NCBI GenBank assembly: GCA_947683625.1
Contig: CANTUR010000340.1
Span: forward strand, 3,260,001 to 3,324,000
Origin: Mallotus nudiflorus
Taxonomy: Eukaryota > Streptophyta > Magnoliopsida > Malpighiales > Euphorbiaceae
DNA length: 64,000 nucleotides
Direction of reading: 5' to 3'
The translations under genes were made by a program, and so were the position numbers. Under the pieces are notes generated by a model. That model was given only the letters and a program-made list of their open reading frames with translations, did no database searches and had not been told where the DNA came from. Below, one piece after another: positions 1-11,093 of this stretch. Position 1 is the first letter of the stretch. Each line of letters begins with the position of its first letter.

Positions 1-127
1 GTGTGATAGGAAGCTTGCATTCCAACAGACTGCACATGCACGACATAGGTGTGTGCCAAACAGTGTTGCCCATAACAGGATCTTCTCATGCAAATCCTTG
101 ATTTCTTTGGAATCATTAGCTAGTTTC
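1..127 (-). CDS. Internal exon of an unidentified plant gene, cut by the left edge
   Basis: Read on the minus strand, this stretch is open for 42 codons (after one leading base) to the window edge. It starts right after a good splice acceptor: a pyrimidine-rich tract followed by TTAG at 128-131. The peptide begins KLANDSKEIKDLHEKILLWA and later has a Cys-rich stretch (LCRACAVCW). Base composition is clearly less AT-rich than the flanking DNA, as expected of an exon in a plant intron or intergenic background. The first base completes a codon from an upstream exon that should lie to the right, but no convincing partner was found in 128-2890. I do not recognise the protein family. It could also be a gene fragment carried by a transposon. 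Confidence 0.5.
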
Positions 128-2890
128 CTAAGGGAAAAAGAGAATATTTGTTAACACTTGAATACAATTCCTAATAGAAACAAATAAATTACAAAACAAA
201 TAAAAACTAAATAAAATATCAAACCAAAATAATTATTGTTTAAGCCTAATTCCTACCCAAATTAATTTGAATATTTATACAAATATCATTAAAATTCAAC
301 TCAAATATATGTAAAGAATTACATATATCAGTATTCTCATTGAAAAGATTAGTATATATACAGGTTACAATACCATCTAAATGGGTAGCTAATTACAAAT
401 AAAATAGGAAGGAAAACAAATTGAGAAACTACCTAATAATATAAACAAATTACATAGTTATAGATATGAAAAATCCCTTGATTTTCTCATTTTGATTGTG
501 TATCCTTCTCACTATCCTCTTGAACATTTGATTCACTTGACTCCTTTAGGATCATAGGAACACTCTTAGTTATGATGCCACTCGTGGGCATCCTTGTCTT
601 CATGTTTTGATCATATTTTGAGTTCCATGACTTCATCTATTAATTATGCACTTGGTCTTAACTAAGATATATATTTTTTAAAAGAAAAATAATTCTATTA
701 ATTCAAAGTAACAAAACATTAATAGAAACACATATACAAATTCGCTAAAAACCATAGAAGATGAAAAGCACCCAGGCTAATAGCATAGTAAATCGGTTCA
801 AAGTCTACAAATTTGATAATACTATAGTGACTAGGATATCTATAACTCCATTTCTGTGACATATTGATGTCCATAATTTAATTTGTTGTGTCTATCTGAT
901 CGGATATGCTTTACTTATATGAATCTCCCACACACAAACAAAAAGTCGCAACAAGACGATAAAAAAAAAATCTTAACAAGATGACAAAAACCAAACACTG
1001 CAACCAGACGATAAAATCTTGAAAAACAAAATAAAAAACTAGATTTATGTGGAATAATCACTTATTTAAAAAATAAATTGATAAAAAGAGGTGTAGAGGG
1101 GTGATTTCAGGACAAGAATGACAAAAAATAACACTCCTTGCTTAAGGAAGATGAGTGGCTAAAAAAGAATGAAGAGAAAGTTGAGAGAAATGGAGGCTAG
1201 GGTTCAAAATTCTATCATTTACTTTGATATATTTTTAAACACACATATTTGTAACAAAATTAATTGTTAAAGTCAAAATTGAGGTTGATTAATACATTAA
1301 TCATATAAAGGGTCAACAAATTTTGATACCTAAAAAATAACTAATTAAAATTTTAAAATTTATATCTTAAAAAATAAAAATATATTTACAAAAAAGGATG
1401 GAAGTTTAAATTAGAAAAAATTACTAATTTATTGTTTTAATTTGTATATCAGCAAATAATTTATAGATGTGTGTCATATCAGTACAGGCACATGCCATTC
1501 TGACCATAAACAAATGAAAATATTATATACAAACTAACCACAATTTTAAAAATAATATATATTGATAAACATGACTAAAATTCATTATAGAATTACTCAA
1601 TTTTTTATCACTTAATTATGATGCATTAATAATTACCAATTAATATTACCCACTCCACTTATCAACCAATAACAATTAAGCATAAGGATCTCCGAGCTAA
1701 TTATCTTTTCAAAGCTATAAAAAAAAATTTCTGCCAATAAATTATTTGAGTATTTCTCTAATTCATTGTTATTATTTTTCAAACTGATAAAATCATCAAA
1801 GTGATAACACCACAGCCATGTTCTAACTGATCTATTGTTACTCTATTTGTCTTGCAAGTTCATCCACTTATATTTCATCATCTCCTCATCTTCTGTAACC
1901 TAAGTCTTGCTTTAGAGAACAAAAGTTTCAGGATTTTTGTTCATCGTTTCACTTGTGCTATAAATAAATTAAAGATTTTTTTTTTTCCGACCTACGGAAG
2001 TTGGCCCAGGTAATACCCAGCATAATGTCAACCGAAACCAATGGAAAGATAATTAATTGGATTAACCATTTCAGGAGTTCTATAACTTTTATGATTTTAG
2101 CAATTTTATTTTAATAATTATATTTTAAAATTCAAATAAGTGAAAAAAAAAGCATATTTTTTCATTAATTTTATTAGTAAATTAAAATTTAGTTAATCAA
2201 CTCCCATATTTTTACATAAACATCCACCTGCCCTAAATCAAGAAACCAAATCAGCAAATGAGAAATTTTTTTTATTGAATATAAAGTATAAAAAATAAAT
2301 AAAATAATAATTTTAACATACAATTTTTAAAAAAAATTAAAATTCAACATTTAACCAAAAATTAAATATTAATTAATGATTAGAGAAAATATTTGCTAAT
2401 AATATTATGATTCAATAAAATAATTTATAGAAAAATTTGATTATTACTGTTAATTTGCTGTAAAAATTTATATCCTAATATATTTTAAAAAATATTATAT
2501 TTCTTAAAATAATGATAAAAGTACAATTAAATCCCAAAAAAATGAAATATAAAATTTTCAGTCGACTAAGGTTTTTTTTTTTTTTTTTTTTGACTCTCAA
2601 GAGAAGTATTGGAAAGCATTTTTTATTCCCGTTGAGTAGTTCAATTAATAAAAGATGTGGACATCTAGATGTGGATAATTGGATTTGAATTTTGTTCTCC
2701 TTTCTCTCTCCCATTGTGGTGAAGAATTAACAACTTCAATCAATTAAAAAAAGGAAAAAGTACAATAAAATACAATGTGATCAGTCACATTTTCACTTAA
2801 AGGATTGCAATATTTTTCTAAACATTTAAAGGCCTATGTTATGATATTATTTGCATTTTTATAATTACTTAATAATATTATTAAGAATAT
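128..2890. other. AT-rich intron or intergenic DNA
   Basis: No supported gene. The part next to 128 would be intron if the exon at 1-127 is real. A short minus-strand reading frame at 487-636 (49 codons, beginning MKSWNSKYDQ, charged and Ser-rich at the end, stop TGA) has slightly higher GC than its surroundings and could be a small exon or transposon scrap. It has no recognisable domain. The rest is A/T runs without repeats that I could resolve. Confidence 0.5.
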
Positions 2891-2899
2891 ATGATATAA
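2891..2899 (+). repeat. Left 9-bp target-site duplication of the foldback element
   Basis: ATGATATAA directly abuts the element's left end and is repeated without mismatch at the right end. Confidence 0.85.
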
Positions 2900-3822
2900 G
2901 AGATAATGACTCCACAAGTCCTATAAATTATCCAAAATTTCAATCAAGTCCTAATTTTTTTAATTAAGTCCTATGAGCATTTACATATTTTCATATTAGT
3001 CCACTTCCATTATGTCGAATTGAATGAACTAACATTGGCAATTAATGGAAAGGGATATGACCCCATGAGTCATGTAAGTTATCCAAAATTTCAATCAATT
3101 CCTAATTTTTTTAATTCTAATTTCCAATGATTTTTTAGGGGAGTTAGAAGAGGAGAACTAGCTTAATTATGTTGTGCACAATCCATAAAACTTAAATTAT
3201 TTAATTTTCTATTAATAGAAAACTAATTAATTTAAAAGAAAAGAATTTTCCATCGACTTTCAATTATTAAATAATTTAATATCTCTATTAATAAAAAATT
3301 AATTTATTTAATTACTTTATGTAGTGGATTAATACACTACATAAAGTAGAATATTAAATTACTTTCACGTTACTTTACATAGAATTTAAAAATTCTAAGT
3401 ATTAATCCACAATATAAAGTAATTTAATAAATTAATTTTTATTAATAGAAAAATTAAATTATTTAATAATTGATGGATGATGAAAAATTCTTTCCTTTTA
3501 AATTAATTATTTTTTTATTAATAGAAAAATTAAATAATTTAAGTATTATGGATTGTGCACAATATAATTAAGCTAGTTCTCATGTTCTAAATCCCTTGAA
3601 AAATCATTGGAAATTGGAATTAATTTTTTTTATAGGATTTAATTGAAATTTTGGATAACTTATAGGACTCATGGCGTCATATTCCTTTCCGTTAATTGCC
3701 AATGTTAGTCCATTCCATTTGATATAACGGAAGTGAACTAACGTGAAAACATGTAAAAATAATTTTTTTAGAACTTGTTTGAAATTTTGGATAATTTAAA
3801 AGACTTGTGGTGTCATTATCCC
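2900..3822. mobile_element. Palindromic (foldback) Mutator-like DNA element, non-autonomous
   Basis: The whole 923-bp segment is one long imperfect palindrome. The left arm from 2900 pairs with the reverse complement of the right arm ending at 3822: GATAATGACTCCACAAGTC against GATAATGACACCACAAGTC. The pairing continues through the middle (for example GTGCACAATCCATAA in both arms) to a turn near 3350-3400. It is flanked by the identical 9-bp sequence ATGATATAA at 2891-2899 and 3823-3831. A 9-bp target duplication with very long terminal inverted repeats is the signature of Mutator-like elements. There is no transposase frame, so it would need an enzyme supplied in trans. The exact family is not identified. 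Confidence 0.88.
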
Positions 3823-3831
3823 ATGATATAA
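3823..3831 (+). repeat. Right 9-bp target-site duplication of the foldback element
   Basis: ATGATATAA, identical to 2891-2899. Confidence 0.85.
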
Positions 3832-3910
3832 AATAATATGGATTTTTAATTAACATGCATAGCTTTCAATTAGCCAAAAAAAAATTCACAATTAATAAAA
3901 TTAAGTGCTA

Positions 3911-5189
3911 TATGTGTAATTTCTACATATCTTTTGAGTTGAATTCTAATGGACATTGAATAAGTAATTGGCTTAATTTAGGTAGAATTTTAGCTTAATT
4001 GAGAAATATTATAGTTTCCCATTTCAGTTAGGATTCTATTATTTTTGGTATAATTCTAGTCAAATATTTGAAAGACTAATTAGTTTTCCTTTTTTTGTAG
4101 GAAAGCTTAAGAAGGAATTCCAAAAAGGTTAAGGATTTTTTTGATGCCACTTTAACATTGGAGGTGTTCAACTAGTGTCATGTTCTAAAATTATAGCTTT
4201 AAGTTATGCATTGCCATATTGAAGCAGTGTGCAATTAGTGCTGCTTGTTGGAATCCTAACCTAAAGAGTTGCGTGCCTATGCTAAAGTAATGCTAAAGTA
4301 GAGTTAGCACATAAAAGTTTCCTTTTTTAAGAAGGACTTGAGAATTCAAAAGGAATTAGGTTTTCTACCAAGTTTTTCTATAAAAGGAGGAGGCTAGAGT
4401 ATTCATTTAAGAGGATGGAAGCTTAAAAATAGAGCACAATGAAGATTGAAGGAGACACATATAAGATTAAAAGAGTTTAATTTTATTTTCTTCTTTATAT
4501 TTTAATTCTTTTAAACATTCTTATGAGCTTCACCACAATTATGCATGGCTAAATTTCTTTTTAAGGTTTAGGGTAAGTGTAACTATTCTATGATGTGATT
4601 AAACATAATTTTTATTAATTTAATTTTCAGTTAATTTTATGAGTTACTCTTTATGTCTTGTATTCAATTAAGGGTCTAATTGATTGCATGTTTATGGGTC
4701 GGTTCACCAATGACCGTTAGGAGAATTGTTAGCTTTAAACTCATAGGACTTAGACCATGAGAGCAAGCAAGCTCTTTAGGGAACCATGATAGTGTAAATT
4801 AATTATTAAGGAACTTAATGAGTTTAGATTAACTTCTTAACCATGAGAATAGGTTAAACTTTAATCTTTGTATGCTTAATTGAACTTGAGAGAGTCTTTG
4901 GGTATTTTAGAACAATTACACTTAACTGAGGTAATTGTCTTTTGTTTGTTAATGTGTTCATGATCAAATTAGGATAGTGAAACTAAACTAAGTCTCTAAG
5001 CTTTCAATTATTTGATTTTAATTTAGTTTGATTTCCTTTGATCTATATTTTATTTATTAAATCACCTTTTATTCAATTTGCTAGTTATGAAAATAAGTAA
5101 AGATATTGGTACTCAATATATAATTCTTGTAGGAACTATAACTCTTTATACTGAAATCATTATCTATGCGTTTATGGGTTTTTAATGCA
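3911..5189 (+). repeat. 5' LTR of the Athila-type element
   Basis: It aligns with 9815-11093 along its length. It begins TATGTGTAATTTC where the other LTR has TGTGTGTAATTTC, so the canonical TG start is mutated. The end is near ATGCAA at 5185-5190. A promoter TATA box lies about 470 bases in. Confidence 0.82.
4378..4387 (+). promoter_or_regulatory. TATA box of the Athila 5' LTR
   Basis: CTATAAAAGG, conserved at the same position in the 3' LTR (CTATAAAAAG at 10288-10297). It is the likely start signal for the retroelement transcript, marking the U3/R boundary downstream. Confidence 0.55.
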
Positions 5190-5195
5190 ATAAGT

Positions 5196-5214
5196 TTTTG
5201 GCATTGTTACTATG
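5196..5214 (+). other. Primer-binding site, tRNA-Asp type, degenerate
   Basis: TTTTGGCATTGTTACTATGG directly follows the 5' LTR. The consensus for Athila-type elements is TTTTTGGCGCCGTTGCCGGG. Most differences here are C-to-T or G-to-A transitions. The site would prime minus-strand DNA synthesis. Confidence 0.6.
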
Positions 5215-5324
5215 GATAAACAATATTGATATTAATTTAATTTTTAATTTTCTTAGACTAGTATTTTTCTTTTAAATCTTATTGGTTTTGCTATTTGATT
5301 TTTTAGGCAATTTTTGCTAGTTTA

Positions 5325-6300
5325 TGAATACTCGATATAAGGGGGAAAACTTAGAGAAGATAAACCTTGAAATTAAGAAATCATGTAAGAAAAATCAAAA
5401 GGAAAAGTATGAGAAAAACAAGAAAACCATGGCTGAAGATCAAGTGGCACAATAAGTTAGGAATCATGCTCTTCAAGAATGCATGATGCCTAATCTAGGA
5501 TATAATTTGAGTAGCATCATGAAACCAAACATGTATGCTACCAACTTCAAGATCAAACTAGCAAATCATTCAAATGGTCTCACAATTTCAGTTTGGAGGT
5601 CTCCCAAGTGAAGATCCTAATGCCCATTTAGCTCAATTTTTAGAGATTTTTAACACTTTTAAAATGAATGGGGTTAGTTTAGATTCCATAAAACTTAGAT
5701 TATTCCCTTTCCTTAAAGGATAAAGCCAAGTTGTGGTTAAACTCTCTTGCACCACAATCCATCACTTATTGGAGTGTGTTGTTAAAGACATTTTTAAGCA
5801 AGTATTTTCCACTTAGAAAGACAACAAAGTTCAGATAAGAAATCACAAGCTTCACTCAATACCATAGGGAATCCTTATATGAATCTTAGGAACTTTTTAA
5901 GGACTTGCAATGTTAGTGCCCTTATTATAGAGTTCCACAATGGCTGCTCATACAGACATTTTATCAAGGACTCACCAAGCCAATGAGGATCACTATAGAT
6001 GTTACAGCTTAAGGCTCATTCATGAGCAAGAAACCTAACGATGCATACAATCTACTTAAGATTATAGCGTATAATAACAATTAATAGCGTGGAGAAAGAA
6101 ATGCACCAAAGAGAGTTATGGGAATGCATGAAGTGGATAATTGGCACCTTATAAATGCAAAGATTGACATGCTCATAAAGAAATTGGAGGCTTCAACTCA
6201 GGTATCTAAACTAATGGCTATTTATTCTTGTGAATATTATGGAAGGGGTCACTTAACTATAGAGTTTCAAAAGCGTTTTTCTTCTTAAGACCCATTAATT
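5325..6300 (+). pseudogene. Athila gag, degenerate
   Basis: Pieces of the gag protein can be followed across frameshifts and stops. There is a lysine-rich N-terminal part (around 5325-5450), then segments matching the conserved gag core: an LRLFPF-like motif near 5690-5710, the motif KAKLWLNSLAPQSITYW near 5720-5775, and ESLYE and QTFYQGLT-like motifs near 5870-5970. The last two are hallmark blocks of Athila gag. The frame changes several times and stops are frequent, so no protein can be made. Downstream (6300-7000) the sequence is polar and repetitive without recognisable motifs, corresponding to the gag C-terminus and linker. Confidence 0.72.
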
Positions 6301-7039
6301 GAGTGACTCAATGTTCTCAACACTTCCAAAGAAATTAAGAAAATCCCTACTCCAACATATACAACCCAAGACTGTATAATCACCCCAACTTTTCATGGTC
6401 AAATCAAGGGAGAGTCCAAAACACAAACTACGGACTTAAGCAACCCCTACCCGATTTCTAACAAAAGAATACTTTCCATCAATAATATGAGAATAAACCT
6501 AACCTTGAGTGCATGATGGAAAACATGATGGAAAAGTTTCTTAGAATTCAATAACAAAAAAAGAGACCATAAAGAACCTATAAATGGAACAAAAAGAGGC
6601 TATCATGAATTTAACATATGAAGTTGCATCTCAAGCCTCTTAAATTAGTTAACTCTTTATGCATGGAAAGATGTTAGAGAATCAAATTGCTTTACAAGCT
6701 AGTGCCTCTAATTTTTTACAATAGGGTAAACTTCCTAATTAACCTGAGAACCCAAGAGAGCAAGTGAATGCAATAATGCTTCAAAGTAGAAGGCAACTAC
6801 TTAAGGGGGGGATAAAAAAGGAAGAAGATAAGGTTGCAAAGGATGTTCACAAGGAAGAAAAACAGATAAAGGAGTACATTAAACAAAAGGAATTAAAGAA
6901 AAAGAAGTGCCTAAAACTATCACTCCACTAGTACCCTTCCCTCAAAGGCAATAAAGGAACAAACATGACAAGAAATTTGAGAATTTTTTAGAAGCATTTG
7001 AGTAGCTCAAGCTCAACATACCAATTTTGAATGTGATCA

Positions 7040-7709
7040 ACATGATGCCCACCTATGCAAAGTTCCTAAAAGACATCCATACACATAAGCCAAAGTAGGA
7101 AGATCATGAAACCATTCTTATCAATGAGGAGTGTAGTATTGTTATACAAAATAAGCTTCCATAAAAGCTTAAAGATCTAGGAAGTATTACTATTCCTTGT
7201 ACTATTATAAATGAATTTATAACTAAGTCTTTATATGTTTTAAGTGCAAGTGTGAGCATAATGCCTCTTTTCTTTTGTAGTTACCTAAACATTAGTAAGC
7301 CAAAACCAACAATGGTGTCACTACAACTTGTGGATAGATCCATTATCTATCCCTATGGAATTCTTGAAGATGTACCTGTTAATGTTGGAGACTATTATAT
7401 GTCGGGCGATTTTATCATCTTGAAAATGGAAAATGACCTTTAAATTCCAATCATTTTAGGGCATCCTTTCCTTACTATTTTCAGGCAGATGTGGTTGATG
7501 TTTGTGCTAAATATATTTTTTCAAAAGAACCAAAAGAGCCACTTAAAACATGTCTCATTCATGATACCAAAGAAGTGAAAGCCACCAAAAAGGTTAAAAA
7601 GAAAAAGAGGCCTTTGGAGAAAGCTAAAAAAGAATGGCAAATTAAAAGGGTTATGAAGGATATAAATTTTAAGAAATTTTCATATTCTCTTCAATTGTCA
7701 AATAAGTGA
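7040..7709 (+). pseudogene. Athila protease region, degenerate
   Basis: The order of motifs is that of the Athila aspartic protease: an IQNKLP..LKDLGSITIPCTI block (7140-7210), an open part from 7252 with IMPLFF, then PTMVSLQLVDRSIIYPYGIL, and IPIILGHPFL just past a stop at 7441. The catalytic D-L-G triad normally found just before the MPL motif reads V-L-S, so the active-site aspartate is lost. A lysine-rich tail is open at 7491-7709. The sequence then jumps to non-coding DNA without any reverse transcriptase. Confidence 0.75.
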
Positions 7710-9796
7710 GCTTAGATGGAGGAAGATTATTCTTTAATCAATCCTTCCTAAGTAAAGATCCAATATAAGGGTCAAGTTAGTAATCTTAAATTAGCGCTAA
7801 TTGGGAGGCAACCCAATGTTTTCCTTATTTTTCTTTTATTTTTATGTTTCATTATACTTTAATTTTCATTACTTTTTATTTAGGAAAATCAAGCATGAAG
7901 AAAGGGAATTAAAAGCTAAAGAATGGAGTTTTGGTAGCTAGACAGGAGATCAACACCACTTAAACACCATATTTTCATGACCCTGACACCACTTAGACAC
8001 TGCATCCATACATCAGTGTCATTAAAACCTATAACAATTTAATTTCAACTTGAAAGCCATACCATTTAGGCATCTTATTAACACCACCGTGTCTTGAGAG
8101 CCTTAATGACATATCGTTTTAACACCACTTTATCATTAGGAGTGTGCTTTATTACCAAACTTGCACATTTTCTATCGAATATTGCACTAATTCTGCATTA
8201 GATCGACACACTGGTGTCTCATCATACTATCAGTCCTTACACCCTGATACCATTATTACCAAACTTACACCCTTATACCTTATGTCAAAAGACTTTCTTT
8301 TATGTACCACTTCAGCATCTCCTCAACATCATGGTGTTATCTAATATACCATAATATTATTTCAAGTTCAATGTAACACTATTTCCATATCAGATTGACA
8401 CACTGATGTCTCACCTTGACACCACTTCAATGCCGCTTTTGTACCCTAGTGTCGCATCCTTTAATTCAATTTTCACCCTTTTCAACCCTAGCTGCCAAGC
8501 AACATATCTTTTATTTTATTCCCTTTTCTTTTTTCCTTATTTTCTTTTCACTTTCCACCTCATAAATCTAATTTCTTTCATAATCTCACTACCTAATCAT
8601 AGTGAATAAAAAATCAACCACTAAAAGGCCCAATCCTCCACCCAAGAAGAAGCTTTGCACATCCTTAACCATACCAATTCTATATGACTTATGAAAATAG
8701 TGCTTGGTTCATTTTCTAAATCTCTAAGCATCACATTTGGGGTAGTATTTTTCTCTTCACTTTCTTTTTATTTTCATAATTTGTTTCTTTTATTTTTGTT
8801 TTTGCATGTATTTTGGTCATTAAGGATAATGACAATGATTAGTGTGGGGAGGGTGCCATTTGTATTTTCATTTCATGATTTGTTTATTCTAGCATTTTTT
8901 TTCATATTGCATAACCATATTGCATTTAGATAGTTCATATTCTAGTTAATTTATTTTATAAAAATAATAAATACATGGTTCAAATTTTCATTAAGCTTCA
9001 ACTCAATTTTTCTACACTTTAGTTAGGCTTGTCCTTAAAATTTTTATTTTATTTTAGTGCAAAATTGATGCTCAATTACAATTAAAGAAAAATAGCGTAT
9101 AAGCTTGCTTTTTGGTTCAATTATTGGATTATTGAATGGTTTATTAATTAAAATGGTTGTATGTGGTCATTATGTATGAAAAATTTAGTTTTTATAACCT
9201 AAGCATGAACTTGGAGATTGAATTTGAGCATGATTTCTGGAGAGAGTACATTTTGGTTGGTGATTTTAAAAAAAATTCTCTCTTTTTTTAAGTAAGAGTA
9301 ATGCTTCCGATTCAAATTTTTACATACTCTGAATCTACTCCAATGCTCTAAATAGAGTAAAAGTATCCAAAGGACTCACTTTGTGGTATCCATGTTTAGT
9401 AATATGGGAATGGTAGAGGATAACTAAGAGTGGAAAGATTTGAATTGAGAGAATAAAAATGGTGAGATGGAGTGTAAAACGCACTCACTAAAGCCAAAGG
9501 CAAAGAAAAGATGTTGTGAGATAGAGTGTAAAATGCATAACCAAAGTTGAGTTATAGATCTTAATGTTTCTTTTCTAGAGTTATGTTCATTAGATTTCAA
9601 AGAGTTATGTGCTTGGGTTATAATTAGTAAATTGTTCATACATGATTAATTTTTTGTTTGATTATCTTTTTTAGTAAACAATTTTCAATCTTAGTGTTAT
9701 TGGTTTTCATTTCATAGAAGCTATAAATCTTTGGTTGTAGTTGAGTTTGTTCTTTAAATTTTAAATTTGATTTTTGCTTGAGAATGAGCAAACCTT
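7710..9796 (+). other. Athila 3' region: env-position remnant and non-coding DNA
   Basis: At about 7790-7825 the sequence reads AATTGGGAGGCAACCCAATG, a conserved mark that in Athila elements lies after pol. Pol (reverse transcriptase to integrase) has therefore been removed between 7709 and 7790. 7930-8460 has irregularly repeated phrases built on gacaccactt and cactggtgtc. 8400-8940 contains short hydrophobic open frames with no recognisable motif, in the place where some Athila elements carry an env-like gene; I see no real support for coding. A phrase resembling a polypurine tract (agtgtggggaggg) occurs near 8840. Confidence 0.6.
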
Positions 9797-9812
9797 AAGT
9801 GTGGGGGAATTT
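9796..9812 (+). other. Polypurine tract of the Athila element
   Basis: TAAGTGTGGGGGAATTTGA ends just before the TG of the 3' LTR at 9815. This is where plus-strand DNA synthesis would be primed. Confidence 0.7.
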
Positions 9813-9814
9813 GA

Positions 9815-11093
9815 TGTGTGTAATTTCTACATATATTTTGAGTTGAATTCTAATGGATATTGAATACGTAATTAGTTTAATTGGGTAGAATTTGAGCTTA
9901 ATTGAGAAATATTATAGTTTCCTATTTCATTTAGGATTCTATTATTTTTTGTCTAATTCTAGTCAAATAAGGATTTCATTTAAAAGGCTAATTAGTTTTG
10001 CATTTTCGTAGGAAAGCTTAAAAAGAATTCCAAAAAAATCAAGGGTTTTTTTAACTCCACTTCAACACAAAAGGTGTTCAACCAATGTGATGTTTTGAAA
10101 TTTTAGCTTTAAGTTATGCAATGCTATGCTGAAGTGGTATGCCACTGGTGCTGCTTGCTGGAATCCTGACTTAAAGAGCTGCGTGCCCATACTAAAGTAA
10201 TGCTGAAGTGGTTTCAACACGTAAAAGTTTCCTTTTTCAAGAAGGACTTGAGAATTCAAAAGTAATTAGGTTTTTTACTAAGTTTTTCTATAAAAAGGGG
10301 AGGCTTAAGAATAAAAGAAAAATGAAGATTGAAGGAGATGCATATAAGATTAAAAGAATTTTATTTTATTGTCTTCTTCATCTTTTATTTCTTTTGAACA
10401 TGTTTATGAGCTTTGCCGCAATTATGTGTGGCTAAATTTATTTTTAGGGTTTAGGTTAGGAGTAGTTATTCTATGATGTGATTGAACACAAGTTTTATTA
10501 ATTTGATTTTAGTTAATTTTATGAGGTGCTCTTCATGTCTTGTATTCAATTAGGGAACCAATTGATTGCATGTTTATGGATATATTCACTAATGAGAGTT
10601 TGGAGAATTTATTAGCTTTAAACTCATAGGACTTAGACTACTCAACCATGAGAGTAGGTGAGCTCTTCGGGGAACTATGATAGCAGGCAGAGGTCTGTGG
10701 TGGTAAATTAATTATTAAGGAACTTAATGAGTTTAAATTAACTTATGAACCATGAGAGTAGGCTAAACTTTAATCTTTACATGCTTAATTGAATTCGAGA
10801 GAGTCTTTAGATATTTTAGAATAATTACCCTTAACTGAAGTTAATGTCTTTTATTTGTTAATGTGTTCATGATTGGATTAGGATAGTGAAACTAAACCTA
10901 GGCTTTAAGCTTTCAATTATTTTATTTTAATTTAGTTTGATTTGCTTTGATCTATTTTTATTTGTTAAATCACCTTTTATTGGATTTTCTACCTATGAAA
11001 ATAAGTAAAGATATTGGTACTCAATATATAATCATCAATAACTTTTTATACTGCAATCATGATCCGTGCGCTTGTGAGTTTTGAATGCAACAA
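9815..11093 (+). repeat. 3' LTR of the Athila-type element
   Basis: Starts with intact TGTGTGTAATTTC and ends near GAATGCAACA. It matches 3911-5189 throughout, including the TATA box. Small open frames at 10062-10259 and 10208-10435 are chance frames inside the LTR. Confidence 0.82.

Larger units (their letters stand above)
3911..11093 (+). mobile_element. Athila-type Ty3/gypsy LTR retrotransposon, pol deleted
   Basis: Two direct LTRs of about 1.28 kb (3911-5189 and 9815-11093) flank an internal region with, in order, a tRNA-Asp-type primer site, gag remnants, a protease remnant and a long 3' non-coding part ending in a polypurine tract. Athila elements normally also carry reverse transcriptase, RNase H and integrase between the protease and the 3' part. 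Here those are missing altogether, so the element is a deletion derivative. The gag and protease frames contain many stops. The LTRs differ by numerous substitutions and small indels, so the insertion is old. No clean 5-bp target duplication could be read at the ends. Confidence 0.82.

Noticed and set aside
2475..2714. 79-codon minus-strand frame
   Set aside because: Low-complexity A/T sequence with a poly-Lys run. No splice or domain support.
7252..7709. Two plus-strand frames considered as independent small host genes
   Set aside because: Their motifs and order match the Athila protease region, and they lie between Athila LTRs.
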